Assembly: GCA_905221615.1 (NCBI GenBank)
Contig: CAJNDT010000485.1
Location: 133,000 to 196,999 of the forward strand
Source of the DNA: Symbiodinium sp. CCMP2592
Taxonomy: Eukaryota; Sar; Dinophyceae; Suessiales; Symbiodiniaceae
Length of the DNA: 64,000 nt
Reading direction: 5' to 3'
This document shows, piece after piece, positions 53,960-64,000 of the stretch. The notes under the pieces were generated by a model, which did not search any database, had not been told where the DNA came from, and saw only the letters and a program-made list of their open reading frames with translations. Position numbers and translations under genes: made by a program. Each line of letters starts with the position of its first letter. The first letter of the stretch is position 1.

Positions 53960-55045
53960 AGGGTATAAGGCTGGCGCAATAAAAATCTGGAAGCTTCTAT
54001 CAAACAGGGTTTAGGGTTAAGGGTTTAGGGCTGCATGCACGATCGTTGTTGATCTAGAAGGAAACATCGACAGGACGCCAAAAGTAGCGACAGTTCCTGT
54101 TTTCGCAGCATGATTCTTCTTTCTTGTTGAGTCAGAGAAACGTCTAGGTGTTAGAGTCAGCTCTGGCCGGGCCTCTGTTGCGTAAGATGACAGCCAGAAG
54201 CTATTGGCAAAAGGGGTTTAGGGTTGAGGGTTGTGTAAGCATTCAGGCGATTGCACAAGTCCTGATGCAAAAAAGGGTTCTGTGTGTGATCGTTGTTGAT
54301 TCAGTGACAAAACGACAGAACCAGAAGGTAACGACTGTCCTTATGTTTGCGAGCATGACTCAAACTTCTGCTTGAAGGGACTGGAAGTTTAGGGCTTAGG
54401 GTGGCAAATTTCAATCTTAACGACGAGAACAACACTTTCGATGAAGGCCAACTCCCCTGCGTTTCCGCCCAGGATAGTCATAGGAAATCGAGTTTTGTTT
54501 CATCGACAGAGTTTAGGGTTGAAGTTCGTGCAGGAACATCACAATTTGCCACGGCGGGTTGCAAGGCATGCATGTCTGGCACGATAAAAATCCGACAGCT
54601 GCTATCGAAAGGGGTTGAGGGTTAGGCTGGCACTCGCGATCGATGTGATTTGAAAAAACATCGACCAGACCAAAAAAAGGTAGCGACAGTTCCTAGTTTT
54701 CCAAGCAGGAGTGTTTTGCTTCTTGTTCAATCGGAGAAACGTCCAGGGTTTACCCCGGGCGAAGTGGGAAGCCTGATGCAAAAAAGAGTCCGAGTTTTAG
54801 TTCTGACCGGGATGACAACCGGAAGCTACTAGCAAAAAGGGGTTTAATTGGGGTTTAGGGTTGCGTGTGTGATCGTTACTGACAGAGGGGAAAAGCGAAA
54901 GATCCGGCAAAAAACAGCGACTTTCCTTATGTTTTCGAGCATGATTCCAAAGTTCTGCTTGAAGGGACTAGAAGTTTAGAGTAGCAAAAAGGGTTGCAAA
55001 TCAGTTCTTACAGCGAGAACGCGTACTTCGATTGTTGGATTTTCA
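53960..55045 (+). repeat. About 600-bp tandem duplication with TTTAGGG motifs
   Basis: Landmarks recur with an offset of about 585-625 bases. AAAAATC(T/C)GGAAGCTTCTATC-like sequence is at about 53983 and 54588. ACATCGAC followed by AAAGTAGCGACAGTTCCT-like sequence is at about 54064 and 54657. GATGACA(G/A)CC(A/G)GAAGCTA is at about 54187 and 54810. GTGTGATCGTT is at about 54285 and 54869. CTGCTTGAAGGGACT is at about 54367 and 54954. Each unit also contains an internal half-repeat. Motifs GGGTTTAGGG and GGGTTTAGGGTTAAGGGTTTAGGG-like strings (54005-54030, 54216, 54853) match the TTTAGGG telomere repeat of plants and dinoflagellates. Confidence 0.75.
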
Positions 55046-55113
55046 AAGCATTCATTGCCCAACGCTAATGACGTCCCTGGTTTAATGTGTGGCTTGGAGA
55101 TGCTGTAAACAAG

Positions 55114-55155
55114 TAGTAGTCGTCGTCGTTGTTGTGGTAGTAGGCGTATCTAGAC

Positions 55156-55192
<37 letters not shown>

Positions 55193-55223
55193 AGTAGTAG
55201 TAGAGTAGTATTCGTGGTAGTAG

Positions 55224-55265
<42 letters not shown>

Positions 55266-55368
55266 CCGTAGTAGTGGCAGTAGTGGTAGCAGTAGCAGTA
55301 GTAGCAGCAGGTGTAGTAGCTTAGTAGTCGTCGTCGTAGTAGTAGCAGTACCAGCAGCAGCAGTAGTC
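55114..55368 (+). repeat. TAG/TCG trinucleotide array
   Basis: A mostly TAG array with TCG and CAG variants. Antisense frames give poly-Leu or poly-Thr only. Confidence 0.95.
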
Positions 55369-55430
55369 GCGTAGTGATTCGGTTCTGATCCAGCTTTCAA
55401 GGCCGCAGCTACCCCTACGACTTTGTTCTA

Positions 55431-55697
55431 TGACGACGACGACGACTACTACTACTACTTCTACTACTTACTACTACTTACTACTACTTACTACTACTTA
55501 CTACTACTTACTTCTACTTACTACTACTTACTACTACCTACTACTACTTACTACTACTTACTACTACTTACTACTACTTACTACTACTTACTACTACTTA
55601 CGACTACTTACTACTACTACCACACTACTACTAGAATACTACTAAACTACTACTACTACTGCTACTACTGCTACTACTACTACTACTACCACTACCA

Positions 55698-55743
<46 letters not shown>

Positions 55744-55795
55744 GACTACTACGACTACTACGACTACGACTACTACGACTACTACGACTACTACG

Positions 55796-55831
<36 letters not shown>

Positions 55832-55938
55832 GCTACCGCTTCTTCTTCTGCTTCTGCTACTACTACTTCTACCACCGCTACCACTACCACTACCACCACC
55901 ACGACCACTACCACCACCCCACTACTACCACTTCCACC
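55431..55938 (+). repeat. TAC array with a CTACTACTTA decamer block
   Basis: The array is the complementary type (TAC/CTA) of the preceding one. From 55461 to 55610 it consists of 15 units of the 10-mer CTACTACTTA with few changes. From about 55640 to 55938 it is TAC, then CGACTACTA, then ACCACTACC-type repeats. Confidence 0.95.
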
Positions 55939-55939
55939 A

Positions 55940-57615
55940 CATGCTAAGCCCCAGGTTCTCCTTTAAAGCCTGTAGTTCTATGCTCGAATCCTCGTGGCTG
56001 GTCCGAGCGTGAAAGCGAAGGCTTTAGAGGGGAATATCGGGGCGAGTGTTGAGTCTGAGCTGGTGTGCAGCAAAACCTGGCATTTACGGAGGCATCACAA
56101 AGAGTGGCCAGAAACCGAACAAGAGCAGCTACTTCTATGCAGAGTGGCATAGCAACAGTTTTTGCAGCGTGGAGGGTGCCCCGCCCAACATACCTCTTTC
56201 GTGAGGCTGGCGGTTCAGCAGGCCGAGGCGACATACGACATCAAGGCCTAGTCTTCTTCAGAGGTCATTGCGTAGCAGACGACAGTGTGGAGCGCGTTTT
56301 GGGGTGCATGGCTTTTCAGTCCTCAACACACAGGGAGGCTCAGCATTTGCTTCCACCAACTGACCTTCAGTGGCGTGCTTCTGCCCCAAACGACATGTCG
56401 CATCTACTGCATCACTGGCTATTTAGCCAAGGCTGACGATAGGTATGGAATTCGCCAGAAGAGAATGCGGCTACGTCGCTGTGGGGTTGTTACTGAAGGG
56501 AGCTTTGCATTGCAGATTCGCTCTGTCGGAACACCTAGGCCGTTCCAGCACAAGCTGAGCACAAGTAGAGCCATGAGAGATAACAAGCGATAAGCTGGCA
56601 TGATTCTTACGCTTTCTTACGCAGCGAAGAGCTGTCCAGTGAAAACGACGCTAATGACTTCTCCCGAGATGCTTCCGCTATTGTGCTTTGCAGTTCACAA
56701 GCGTTCAGGCCTCGCATCCTCTGTTCTTCTACTGGGAGGTGGAGCCTTCGAAGAAGGCGCACTCGCTGAGTTGGTGAATCAATTTTTGCTTGCCCCAAGC
56801 GATCACGGCCGTGGGAGGTGCAACAATGGCTGGTTGACGGCCATGCCGACCTCGCTGCATGGATTTTGTCCTACCTTGTCTTCCAGCAGCTCGTCTGGCA
56901 CATTTTTCGGCCCTATGCCCTATGCCTAGAATTCGAGTTCGAGTTCGGGCCGTGTGTGGTAAATGTCAAGCCCAGGATCTTCATCGTTGCCATCGCTGCT
57001 GTAGTGTTCTCCAAGATTGGCCACCAGTAAATGGGGTGGATGCCGGAGACATGCACTTCGCAAGACCTTGTGCAGAAAAGTCCCATCTCCCTGGTAAACG
57101 CAGTGGAGTTTCATGTCGCTGGAGGCACTAGGCCACTGCCAAGAGACTGCGTTTCATGGCATGTTCGAGGTGCTCTGATGGCTTTCATACGGGCTGAAGA
57201 TGCAGATGGAGCACGCGAAATGCTGCAGCAGATGGTGCCTTTGTCACTTCTGTCGACAGTACCTGCACAGACTCCAGCCAGCTCAGTCCATGTTAGGTGC
57301 ATGAGTCAGCACCTGTCGCATGTTTCTCCCCGGTTTCGTGAAGGTAAGGACGAAGCTGTTCAATCAAGTCACCGTGTCTTGCCCAAGATTGGCCAGGACA
57401 TGCTGACTTATCTCGGTTTGAGTCATCTGGATGATCTTGGGTTCTCTTGGCTCCCTGCATCCCGAGGCTTCCCTGGCCGCTCGCATAGGGCACCAGAACT
57501 TGGAGGTAGCTGTGTTGTGACGTGCTGTGACTTCTGGCGCTTTGGCACTGGTGATTTGTGACAATGCCGCAGTTTCCACTCCCCGACTGCTCCCCAAGAG
57601 AGGTGTGCATTCAGT
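55940..57615 (+). other. No assignable gene; scattered open frames
   Basis: Possible plus-strand coding-like piece at about 56330-56560 (ICFHQLTFSGVLLPQTTCRI, YCITGYLAKADDRYGIRQKR, VVTEGSFALQIRSVGTPRPF). Another at about 57046-57330 (SPISLVNAVEFHVAGGTRPL). No domain recognised. Confidence 0.3.
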
Positions 57616-57659
57616 TTAGCCGGTGTTCACAGTTCACAGCAGGTGTTTGTTTCGCAGTG

Positions 57660-58960
57660 GTAGTCAGACCCTTGCTGCCATGGATCCCGTAGACCTGGTT
57701 GCGGCTCAGAAGCTGGAGGATTTTGCGGCGCGGGCTCACCCAGAGGATGCTCTGAAATGGTCGCTGTACTCCGGGGACTACGTACGCTTGCGTTGTCTGG
57801 GCCCCATGCTGCCTCATGCCCCTACGAAGCAAGCATTGTCTCCGAAGGGTCGAAAGGCGATTAGTTTAGCATGCCAGGCATGGAGACATCTGCAGAAGCA
57901 TATGTTGTATTCAACCCACCGGATATGACGGCCGACGAAGACAACGATGGCAGTTGTGTCTTGGCCAGAAATCCGACGCAAGCTCAGCTACGCAAATGGC
58001 TGGCAAATGGCGCAACGGCTTGCGGTAATTTCGCAAGCTTCTCGCATTTTTGAGAATCAATAAGGCCCTCTTCAAGGCGAGCTTTGGGTCGCACCACGCT
58101 TGCGAAGCTTGCTAGGAGGCATAGCTTCTCCAGCTCGATTAGCTTGCCGAAGTGGTTGCCCTTAACCGGCTCGAAGTGAGCAAAACTTTGACCAGGCAAC
58201 AAGGTAGAACTGGAAATGGCCGAGATAGAGGAGGCCTCCTTAGTAAAGCTTGGCGACTTGGTCGAGCTTGGCCGAGCTAGCTCGAGCATGCAAAGAGCCT
58301 TCGCCCCTTCGGCAGCTCAGGTGGCGTCCCCCCAGAGGATCGGTTTGTTCTTGATTCGTGCTTGGACTCTTTGATCTCTGTTGCAATTCGCGAGTTGAAT
58401 CTGCAAGCTTGTCGGAGTGCTCCCACTTGCTCTTGTTGTGGAACAAGTGCAAGCACGCAGGCCATGCATGAGATGCACATCTTTTTCGGGACCGCCAGTG
58501 GCCAAAGCCATCTCACGTTACAGGGACTGGCCGAGGACGGGTGGAGTGCAGAAAAGCCATGCATAACCTTGAGGGACTGGCCTGCGATGAGGAGGAAGAC
58601 TTGGATTTCGATGATGACGTTCTCGAGTATTGGCAGGCTTACGTGGAGAAGGGTCGCTGTGCAATGCGGCCTGTTTGGAGAGGCATGACCTTCAAGGTGC
58701 CCATGCCAGATGCTGCAGAGACAAGCCTCAGTGGTCATTCAATCACCTTCGCGTCTTTGGGACGTGGTGGTTTCCATGTCAGACAAGACGAGGATTCATG
58801 CCCCAACGCCTCCTGCGTCCGTGTGGAGGCTGTTTTCGGACCCGGCGGGAGGCCGGTGGATGCAGCTATTGTCGGGCCAGCAACCCGCTTAGAGGGGGAC
58901 GCCTGTCGAGCTGCAGCTCCAGCTGCCTGAAGGTGCCCTGCGATGCCTGCGCATGCTTCT
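57660..58960 (+). CDS. Unidentified acidic multi-exon gene
   Basis: Coding-like plus pieces occur in order. About 57664-57830: SGSQTLAAMDPVDLVAAQKL, then EDFAARAHPEDALKWSLYSG, then DYVRLRCLGPMLPHAPTK. About 57893-58005: EAYVVFNPPDMTADEDNDGS then CVLARNPTQAQLRKWLANG. About 58564-58735: EGLACDEEEDLDFDDDVLEY, then WQAYVEKGRCAMRPVWRGMT, then FKVPMPDAAETSLSG. The last has an acidic cluster typical of nuclear or cytosolic linkers. No catalytic motif is seen. ATG 57679 is a possible start. Whether these precede and belong to the methyltransferase gene further right is not shown. Confidence 0.38.
58070..58300. other. CTTGGCGA/CTCGAGC-rich intron-like stretch
   Basis: Contains many short related words (AGCTTGGC, GAGCTTG, GCTCGAG, GGAGGCCTCC) in both orientations, giving potential for secondary structure. 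No coding-like frame. Confidence 0.35.
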
Positions 58961-59269
58961 CAGGTCAAGATGTACAGAATCATAGTACAGCGCTGAGTGC
59001 TGCGTAGGACATACTTGCCTTCACGGGTCTCGCTGCAAAAAAGCCGTTTCTAGGATACGTTGCACTGCTGCATTTTGCACTTCATGTGCCTGGAAGAGCT
59101 TGGGAACTCGGGCCTGGCTGCTTGCGTGAACAGGCTGGAGTTGAGCCTGCGGCGATTGTGGATATCACATTGCGGCGACGCCCTACATGCCAATCACGCT
59201 ATGAAGACTTCCACTACAAGGTTGGGTCAGGCTGGGGTTGCTGGTTTGTTTTCCCCTCTGTTCCTGCAG

Positions 59270-61657
59270 GAAGCGAGTGTGCTGGAGACAGTGGTCAGGG
59301 AAGCGAGTGCTCGAGACGTGAAAAGCGCAGCGGCCCCAAGTTGGCAAGTTGCCCACGGCTTACCGGCTTGGCGTGTACGGAAGGTCCACGCTTGTATCGA
59401 GAATGTGGGACTGAAGGAGGTTTGGCTCAAGATAGCTGGTGGGGAGAAGGCAGAGAGAAGCTTTAACAATTTCTTCTCTGCAGTGCAGATGGATGCAGAT
59501 GCCTTTCCTGAGAGGCCTGCGTGATTGATAATGTCATTGCGAAGCAAAGGCCAAAGCTGCCGCTTGGCAATCCGAAATCCGAATCTCGTGTGATCAGCCA
59601 TGGCCTTCCAAGCCCAGGATCCTCGAATTCGGTACCTATGTGGGCTACACGATACTCGACACAAAGGTTGGCAGGAAGCGGTGTATTTGTGAATGCGAGC
59701 TTGTCCAAGGTCCACACGAATGGCGCTGCAAGTTGACACGTGGAATGGCAAGGTGGTGACAATGGAGATGGATCCGGTCAATGCCTGCCAGCTGAATTCT
59801 ACCCGTGCTTGTCCATCCGTGGCGCTTTCTCCTCGCCTCAGCCTGGCTGCAGAGCCGAAAGACCGCTCCGAAGAGCTGGGGCACAGAGATTTACTGTAGG
59901 TTCGGCCTGGATGCAAGAAAAGCTTCGGCAGTTATACAGAACGGACAAAGCAGCGAAACAGACCTGCGTATTGTTTGCTGTCACCTTTGACTTGTCCCCG
60001 CCCCCTACACCTCATGCCTTCGTTTCCGGTTTTCGGATCTGAGCCTCACCCCTGTAATGTCCGTGTCGTTTTCGATGACTCTCAACCTCAAAAACCCAGC
60101 TTCGGAAAGCCAGAGCTGCAAGGCTTTATCTCCGTCATTATGTGGTAGACCTGCTGTGCGAGTTTTCGTTAAGTCCACCATTCGCTGTGTGGGAATGATG
60201 TGACAAGCCACCTGGCCCATCTCAAGAGTATTTTGGTCTGCTGCGTTTCTGCGAGTCTTAACAGTCGCCCAGTCCCCACTAATGTTGTTTGGCAGACGCT
60301 GCAAAACAGGAAAAAGATATCTTTCCCACTCAACTGCACCCAAGGCGACCATTGCACCTCAGCAGCAGTGGGCTTTCCACAAACTGCCTTGTTGTGGGAG
60401 AGCCTGCTTTCGAGGAAAGCCATAAGTGCGTGAGTTCATGTTACGATCTCAAAAGGCCCGGAACCACATCGAGATGGCCGGCCTCTCACATGTTGTGACT
60501 GTCCAGCTTGGCCACTCTGACGATGCCGTGCAATTAGTCCTCGAGAAGTATGGCGAGCGCAGTGTTGACATGGTTTCTCAGCTGACTTTACTGTAAGTCT
60601 GTAAGTCAAAGATGCAATTTGCTTTCTTCATCGGCCCCCGTTCTGTTCTGACTTGAGCTCGGGGTTGGAGGGGCAGGCATAGCTGTAGAGCCCTGCTTAC
60701 AAGCAACCACACATCTTGGCGATCTCTTCTCGTGCAGTGTCTTGTTTCGGCTTCTCGGAAGAACCACTCGGTGGAGAGGTCTTCATGGATCAGCGCGGGA
60801 CAGCTGCATGACTGCAATGGGTCTCGTCACTTCTTGTCCTTTGCGTACTCAGGCAAGGCGGCTAGTGCATCTTCATGTTGTTTGGCATTCGATCCCCATT
60901 CCTGCACTTGCGTACACCGAGCACCAGACTACGAGGCTTTCCACGACGATTTGCGGAACTTGGATGCTTAGAAGAAGAAGAAACTTTAATTGGAGCACGA
61001 CTGTGCATGTGGACCGAAATCAATGGATCAAGTCTTCCCAGGAAGAAATCAACATTCTGGCAGACAATGCGGTTGTCGTCGCCGCAGCTCGGTGAATCAT
61101 TCATTCACAGGTACTCCGGCTTGCACTTGCGTGTTTTCCGGCATGCAAAACATTGCATTTAAATTGACATGCTGCCCTCGGCCGCTCACCACGCCCAGGA
61201 CAATGTGTTGAAACCTGGAGCTCCATATCACGCGAAACTTCAGCACATTCGGCTTCAATGTTTCAGCAGTATGCCGCGTGCTTTCTTGAAAGGTGTGGAG
61301 AATCTCTACATTGCCACACTATGCCACCGTTTCGAAGCAGCATCTACGATGTGCTTGAAGAAAGCACCCACCAGCGAGCGACGCATGTGTCAACGGGCGA
61401 GGATATAATCGATTTGCGTGAATTCGGCTCGGCACCTGTAGAGGAGTGGGGAAAGGCTTCGCCCAGCTTTGGATTTGTCATTCCGTAACGGCACTTTGCC
61501 GAAGGACTGGATGACTGTTTCATGGGTCTCGCGCGGAAACAGCTATGGAAAGCTCCCCGTCGACGTGCGTGAACTGAATGAGCTGGCCCGAGAATCTGAC
61601 AGGTTCAGGTCGGATGTGCAAGACTTTGGTTTTTTTTCGGTGTACTTGTCCGATTGA
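59270..61657 (+). CDS. Catechol O-methyltransferase-like SAM-dependent methyltransferase
   Basis: COMT-family enzymes transfer methyl from S-adenosylmethionine to hydroxyls, using Mg2+. The pieces follow the COMT order. EASVLETVVREASARD lies at about 59270. ACVIDNVIAKQRPKL (59515-59558) joins over a 59-bp GC-AG intron to ILEFGTYVGYT (59618-59650), the SAM-binding motif I. Over a 59-bp GA-AG intron this joins STRMALQVDTWNGKVVTMEM then DPVNA (from 59710). ARNHIEMAGLSHVVTVQLGH (60456-60572) joins over a 206-bp GT-AG intron to VFMDQRGT (60779), with the motif carrying the catalytic Asp. Then come YEAFHDDLRNLDA (about 60931), DNVLKPGAPYHAKLQ (61199) with metal-binding Asp-Asn, and REFGSAPVE joined over a 61-bp GA-AG intron to DWMTVSWVSRGNSYGKLPVD (61505). 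The order and motifs are convincing. Some joins (59790-60455, 60800-61198) and the N-terminus are unresolved. Substrate is unknown; many algal COMT-like enzymes do not act on catechols. Confidence 0.82.
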
Positions 61658-61698
61658 TTGTCGACGGTGGTTGGCAGCCGGTTGGCAGGTTGAAAGCC

Positions 61699-62200
61699 AT
61701 GGCAACATCCATGAAAGATCTGGTTGGCGATCCTCTCGACGAGTTTGCCAAGAAGTTCACGGAAGAGTTCGTGAAGCTCGGTATCAGGCTCTCCATCTGT
61801 GTTTGGCAATCGAGCCGCCTGCCCAGACACCGTCACAGACCTGCCTGCAGGACCAGCATGTACGTGCGCACAGACATCATTGATGGGTGCGCAGTGTCCA
61901 AACTGGTGCAGTTGGGGCCCGGTGAGACTCCTCCGTCGTGGGGTGGAGAGGCCCGCGTTTGGTCATACAGTATGTCATACATAGTTTCGATAGATTCCAG
62001 AATATTGGTTTTATTTGTGTGCGGAGGATCCCCGTGATGAGATTCAAGGTGGACAGTGGAAGGGCGTACTCGGCGGAGTGCACTTCCGCGGAGAACGGCT
62101 GCAGAACGCCGAAAGACTTGGCTACCCTGGTACAGTTGGCGACGTGCACGGATCTCTGCCTCAATTACATTGTGCGTATGTGTGTTTATGCGTGTGCGTG
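61699..62200 (+). CDS. Unidentified gene start after the methyltransferase
   Basis: ATG 61699 follows GGCAG by nine bases and opens MATSMKDLVGDPLDEFAKKF then TEEFVKLGIRLSI. Further coding-like pieces are VRTDIIDGCAVSKLVQLGPG (about 61863-61925) and DEIQGGQWKGVLGGVHFRGE then RLQNAERLGYPGTVGDVHGS (about 62036-62165). I recognise no family. The frame into the ATG is open from the methyltransferase end, so these could be extra 3' exons of that gene instead. Confidence 0.4.
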
Positions 62201-62230
62201 TGTTTGTGCGGGGAGGCCCTCGCTAGGAAT

Positions 62231-63240
62231 GTTGACAACAGTGCTTTTTCAGCAGAGGGGTACGGCTGTCTGATGCTACCATATCCTGCGAAGCTGTGAA
62301 TCGGAGAGGAAAGCCAAACCTGATGTACAACAAGCCGTCCCCAAGCACACTAAAATCACAAAACAGCTGTTACTTAAGCCTTTGGCCCATCAGTGAGTAT
62401 GATTCCTGACTTCAGCAGAATATGGCCCGGGGCTAAGCCAGGTACCTCAAAGCCGTTTCTGTATTGTAAGACTGTATGAGGCTGCCTATGTGGCTGAAGA
62501 TCTTTGCTTCTGAAGGTTGAATAGAGGAAAAAAGTCAAGTCAGAGAGAGGGCTGCACAAGTTTGTTTCCACACGATTTTTTGTTCAACGTGCCGTCTACA
62601 GTCGGAGAGCCTGCTGCATTGAACCCCAGAACGCGTTGCACCGGGCCGGTTGGAAATCATCGCAGTATCCGGAGATTCGGTTGACGTGGTTAAGACATTC
62701 ATTTCTCAACGATGCTGGGAACAAGCTGGTCGATTTAGACCCCCTATCGGTTTATCAATTTGCTCAGACCAGGTCGACACATGCCGTTTCTTCGACCAGT
62801 AACTGATTTCGACACATTACAGATTATTCAAGCACAAGTTGCACGGCAGAGAGAGAGAGAGAGAGAAGCACAAGTTGTTTGCTACATGTATTTGATTTGT
62901 TGTTTCACCGTATGATGCATTGCAATGCTTCCATCTCCACCTTGTTATGCTAAGAAGTAATGCTTATCAGCCCATCCTAGATCCACAGCCGACGCACGGA
63001 CGCCTTTATGGCTTGCTGTGTGTGGGGCTATGACCGAGGGATTGGAATACTGGCAGCAGTGTTGTTTCAGCATGGGGGTGCGGCTCTCTGATGCTACCGT
63101 ACCCAACGAAGCTATGCATCAGAGAGGGACGCCAAGCCTGATCAGCTTGGTGTACCTGCACACTGTCGTTTATGCCTTTGGCCCCTCATTGAGTGCGATT
63201 TCTTGCTGCGGCCGGACCGGGGCAGTGCCTGCCGGACAGT
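62231..63240 (+). repeat. Diverged direct duplication (about 62231-62400 and 63040-63215)
   Basis: GTTTTTCAGCAGAGGGGTACGG-like sequence followed by CTGTCTGATGCTACC, then AAGCTGTG, GAGAGG and GCCAAACCTGAT (62245-62325), is repeated at 63060-63140 as TTGTTTCAGCATGGGGGTGCGG-like sequence, CTCTCTGATGCTACC, AAGCTATG, GAGAGG and GCCAAGCCTGAT. GCCTTTGGCCC follows in both (62379 and 63174). Identity is roughly three quarters by eye. It is probably a dispersed repeat. Confidence 0.6.
62845..62868 (+). repeat. GA microsatellite
   Basis: A pure GA dinucleotide run of about 22 bases. Confidence 0.85.
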
Positions 63241-63244
63241 AACT

Positions 63245-64000
63245 GCTCGGTGGCATTTGGCTTGTACTTGATCAGCCAGTCGGGGTAAGTGCGTCTTTCC
63301 TTGGTTCCATCAGTGGCCAGAGGATAAAGCCAAGAACTTCTTTTCTGTCTTGCGGCTTTAGAACCTCAATAGGCTGTAGAGTTTTACTTGCACACAGTTC
63401 CGGTGCCATGTTGCACTCGTTGAAATGGTCATCGACTTCTTAGGTACGTATGCAGCGATTACTACCTTCCAGCGTCGTGGGCATTGATGTGATCAATGAG
63501 ACATATGCCCTTATTCGCGTGTGTCGGTGAGCGTGCGCGGTTCGTGGGTGGTTGGGCGGGTGGGCGCCTGTGGGCACGAGCTGGTACGCACGAGCTCATG
63601 CGTGCGGGTGCGTGTCGGCCTGCATGTATGTAGAATTACAGTAGTTAGCTTGTTTAGACTGTTTCTGGCTGTTATGTGCTCGGTGGATGTAAGGATTGCA
63701 AAAACCTCAATCATTTGTGAGCAGATGCTACGTGAGTGTACCGGGCAACATTTGCAAGAAAGTTGCTGCGCTGCTCAGGCTACAAAGGTGAATGGCCCCG
63801 CATACCTCCAGGAGGTTAGCAAGCGATGCAGGCTGTACCCGAAAAGAGACTTACATTGGAGTCTTCTTGAATCTTCAATATTGGGTTCAGAGTGGGTTGC
63901 ATGGACCCGCTGCTTCTAGCAGCTGCGAGGCAAAATTTAACGAGCTATCGATGCCGGAGAATGGTCCGGGGCGGTTTGGATATATAGGCATTTGTACAGG
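63245..64000. other. No assignable gene; GT/GC-rich stretch
   Basis: About 63515-63630 is rich in GTGCG/GGGTG words. It contains GAGCTGGTACGCACGAGCTC, with short self-complementary parts. No domain recognised up to the window end. Confidence 0.35.

Noticed and set aside
55461-55610. Regular 10-bp repeats considered as a CRISPR array
   Set aside because: There are no spacers between the repeats, and the genome is clearly eukaryotic.
55423-55947. 174-codon Tyr/Leu/Thr-rich open frame
   Set aside because: It is the translation of the TAC/decamer array; no start context or non-repeat domain.
55965-56010. TCGAATCC-like string resembling a tRNA T-loop
   Set aside because: No acceptor or anticodon stem can be built around it on either strand.

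Overview
The window reads as nuclear DNA of a dinoflagellate, probably a Symbiodiniaceae-like alga. Every gene I can recognise lies on the + strand, as in dinoflagellate unidirectional gene clusters. Coding exons are scattered and often tiny. In 15 introns rebuilt from protein homology the donor is GC (9), GA (4) or GT (2), and the exon after the AG acceptor always starts with G. Two TTAG|ATG starts have spliced-leader-like sequence upstream. TTTAGGG telomere-type motifs occur inside the window. No bacterial operon, rRNA or tRNA was recognised.

Layout. 1-1.8 kb: fragments only. 1.8-6.0 kb: a gene whose exons join in frame into dual-specificity phosphatase, cyclophilin and Pin1-type parvulin. 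6.3-10.4 kb: unidentified exons, one set faintly Coa1/Tim21-like. 10.8-12.1 kb: intronless WD40 protein. 12.6-13.2 kb: coiled-coil protein. 13.5-14.8 kb: DUF273-type glycosyltransferase-like protein. 15-19 kb: unidentified exons and simple repeats. 20.6-22.5 kb: pentatricopeptide (PPR) protein. 22.5-27 kb: sparse. 27.1-35.0 kb: VWA8, a large AAA+/VWA protein. 35-38.5 kb: unidentified exons, a perfect 14-bp-stem hairpin and a 20-bp palindrome. 39-43 kb: an organelle-type helical-repeat protein split by a GC-rich block. 43.4-45.0 kb: casein kinase 1 fused to an FHA domain. 45.0-47.7 kb: ubiquitin-specific protease. 47.8-52 kb: fragments. 52.2-55.9 kb: a repeat block of TAG/TAC arrays, a perfect 61-bp inverted repeat and a roughly 600-bp tandem duplication carrying TTTAGGG motifs. 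59.3-61.7 kb: a catechol O-methyltransferase-like gene cut into very small exons. 62-64 kb: unidentified exons and a diverged duplication.

The genes do not form one pathway. Two themes recur: phospho-signalling (phosphatase plus phospho-Ser/Thr-Pro isomerase; CK1 plus phosphothreonine reader) and putative organelle functions (PPR, WA-motif repeat protein, VWA8). The most noteworthy items are the phosphatase-cyclophilin-parvulin fusion, with a catalytically altered cyclophilin, and the CK1-FHA fusion. Exon joins were deduced by eye from reading frame and family alignment recalled from memory, without transcript data.
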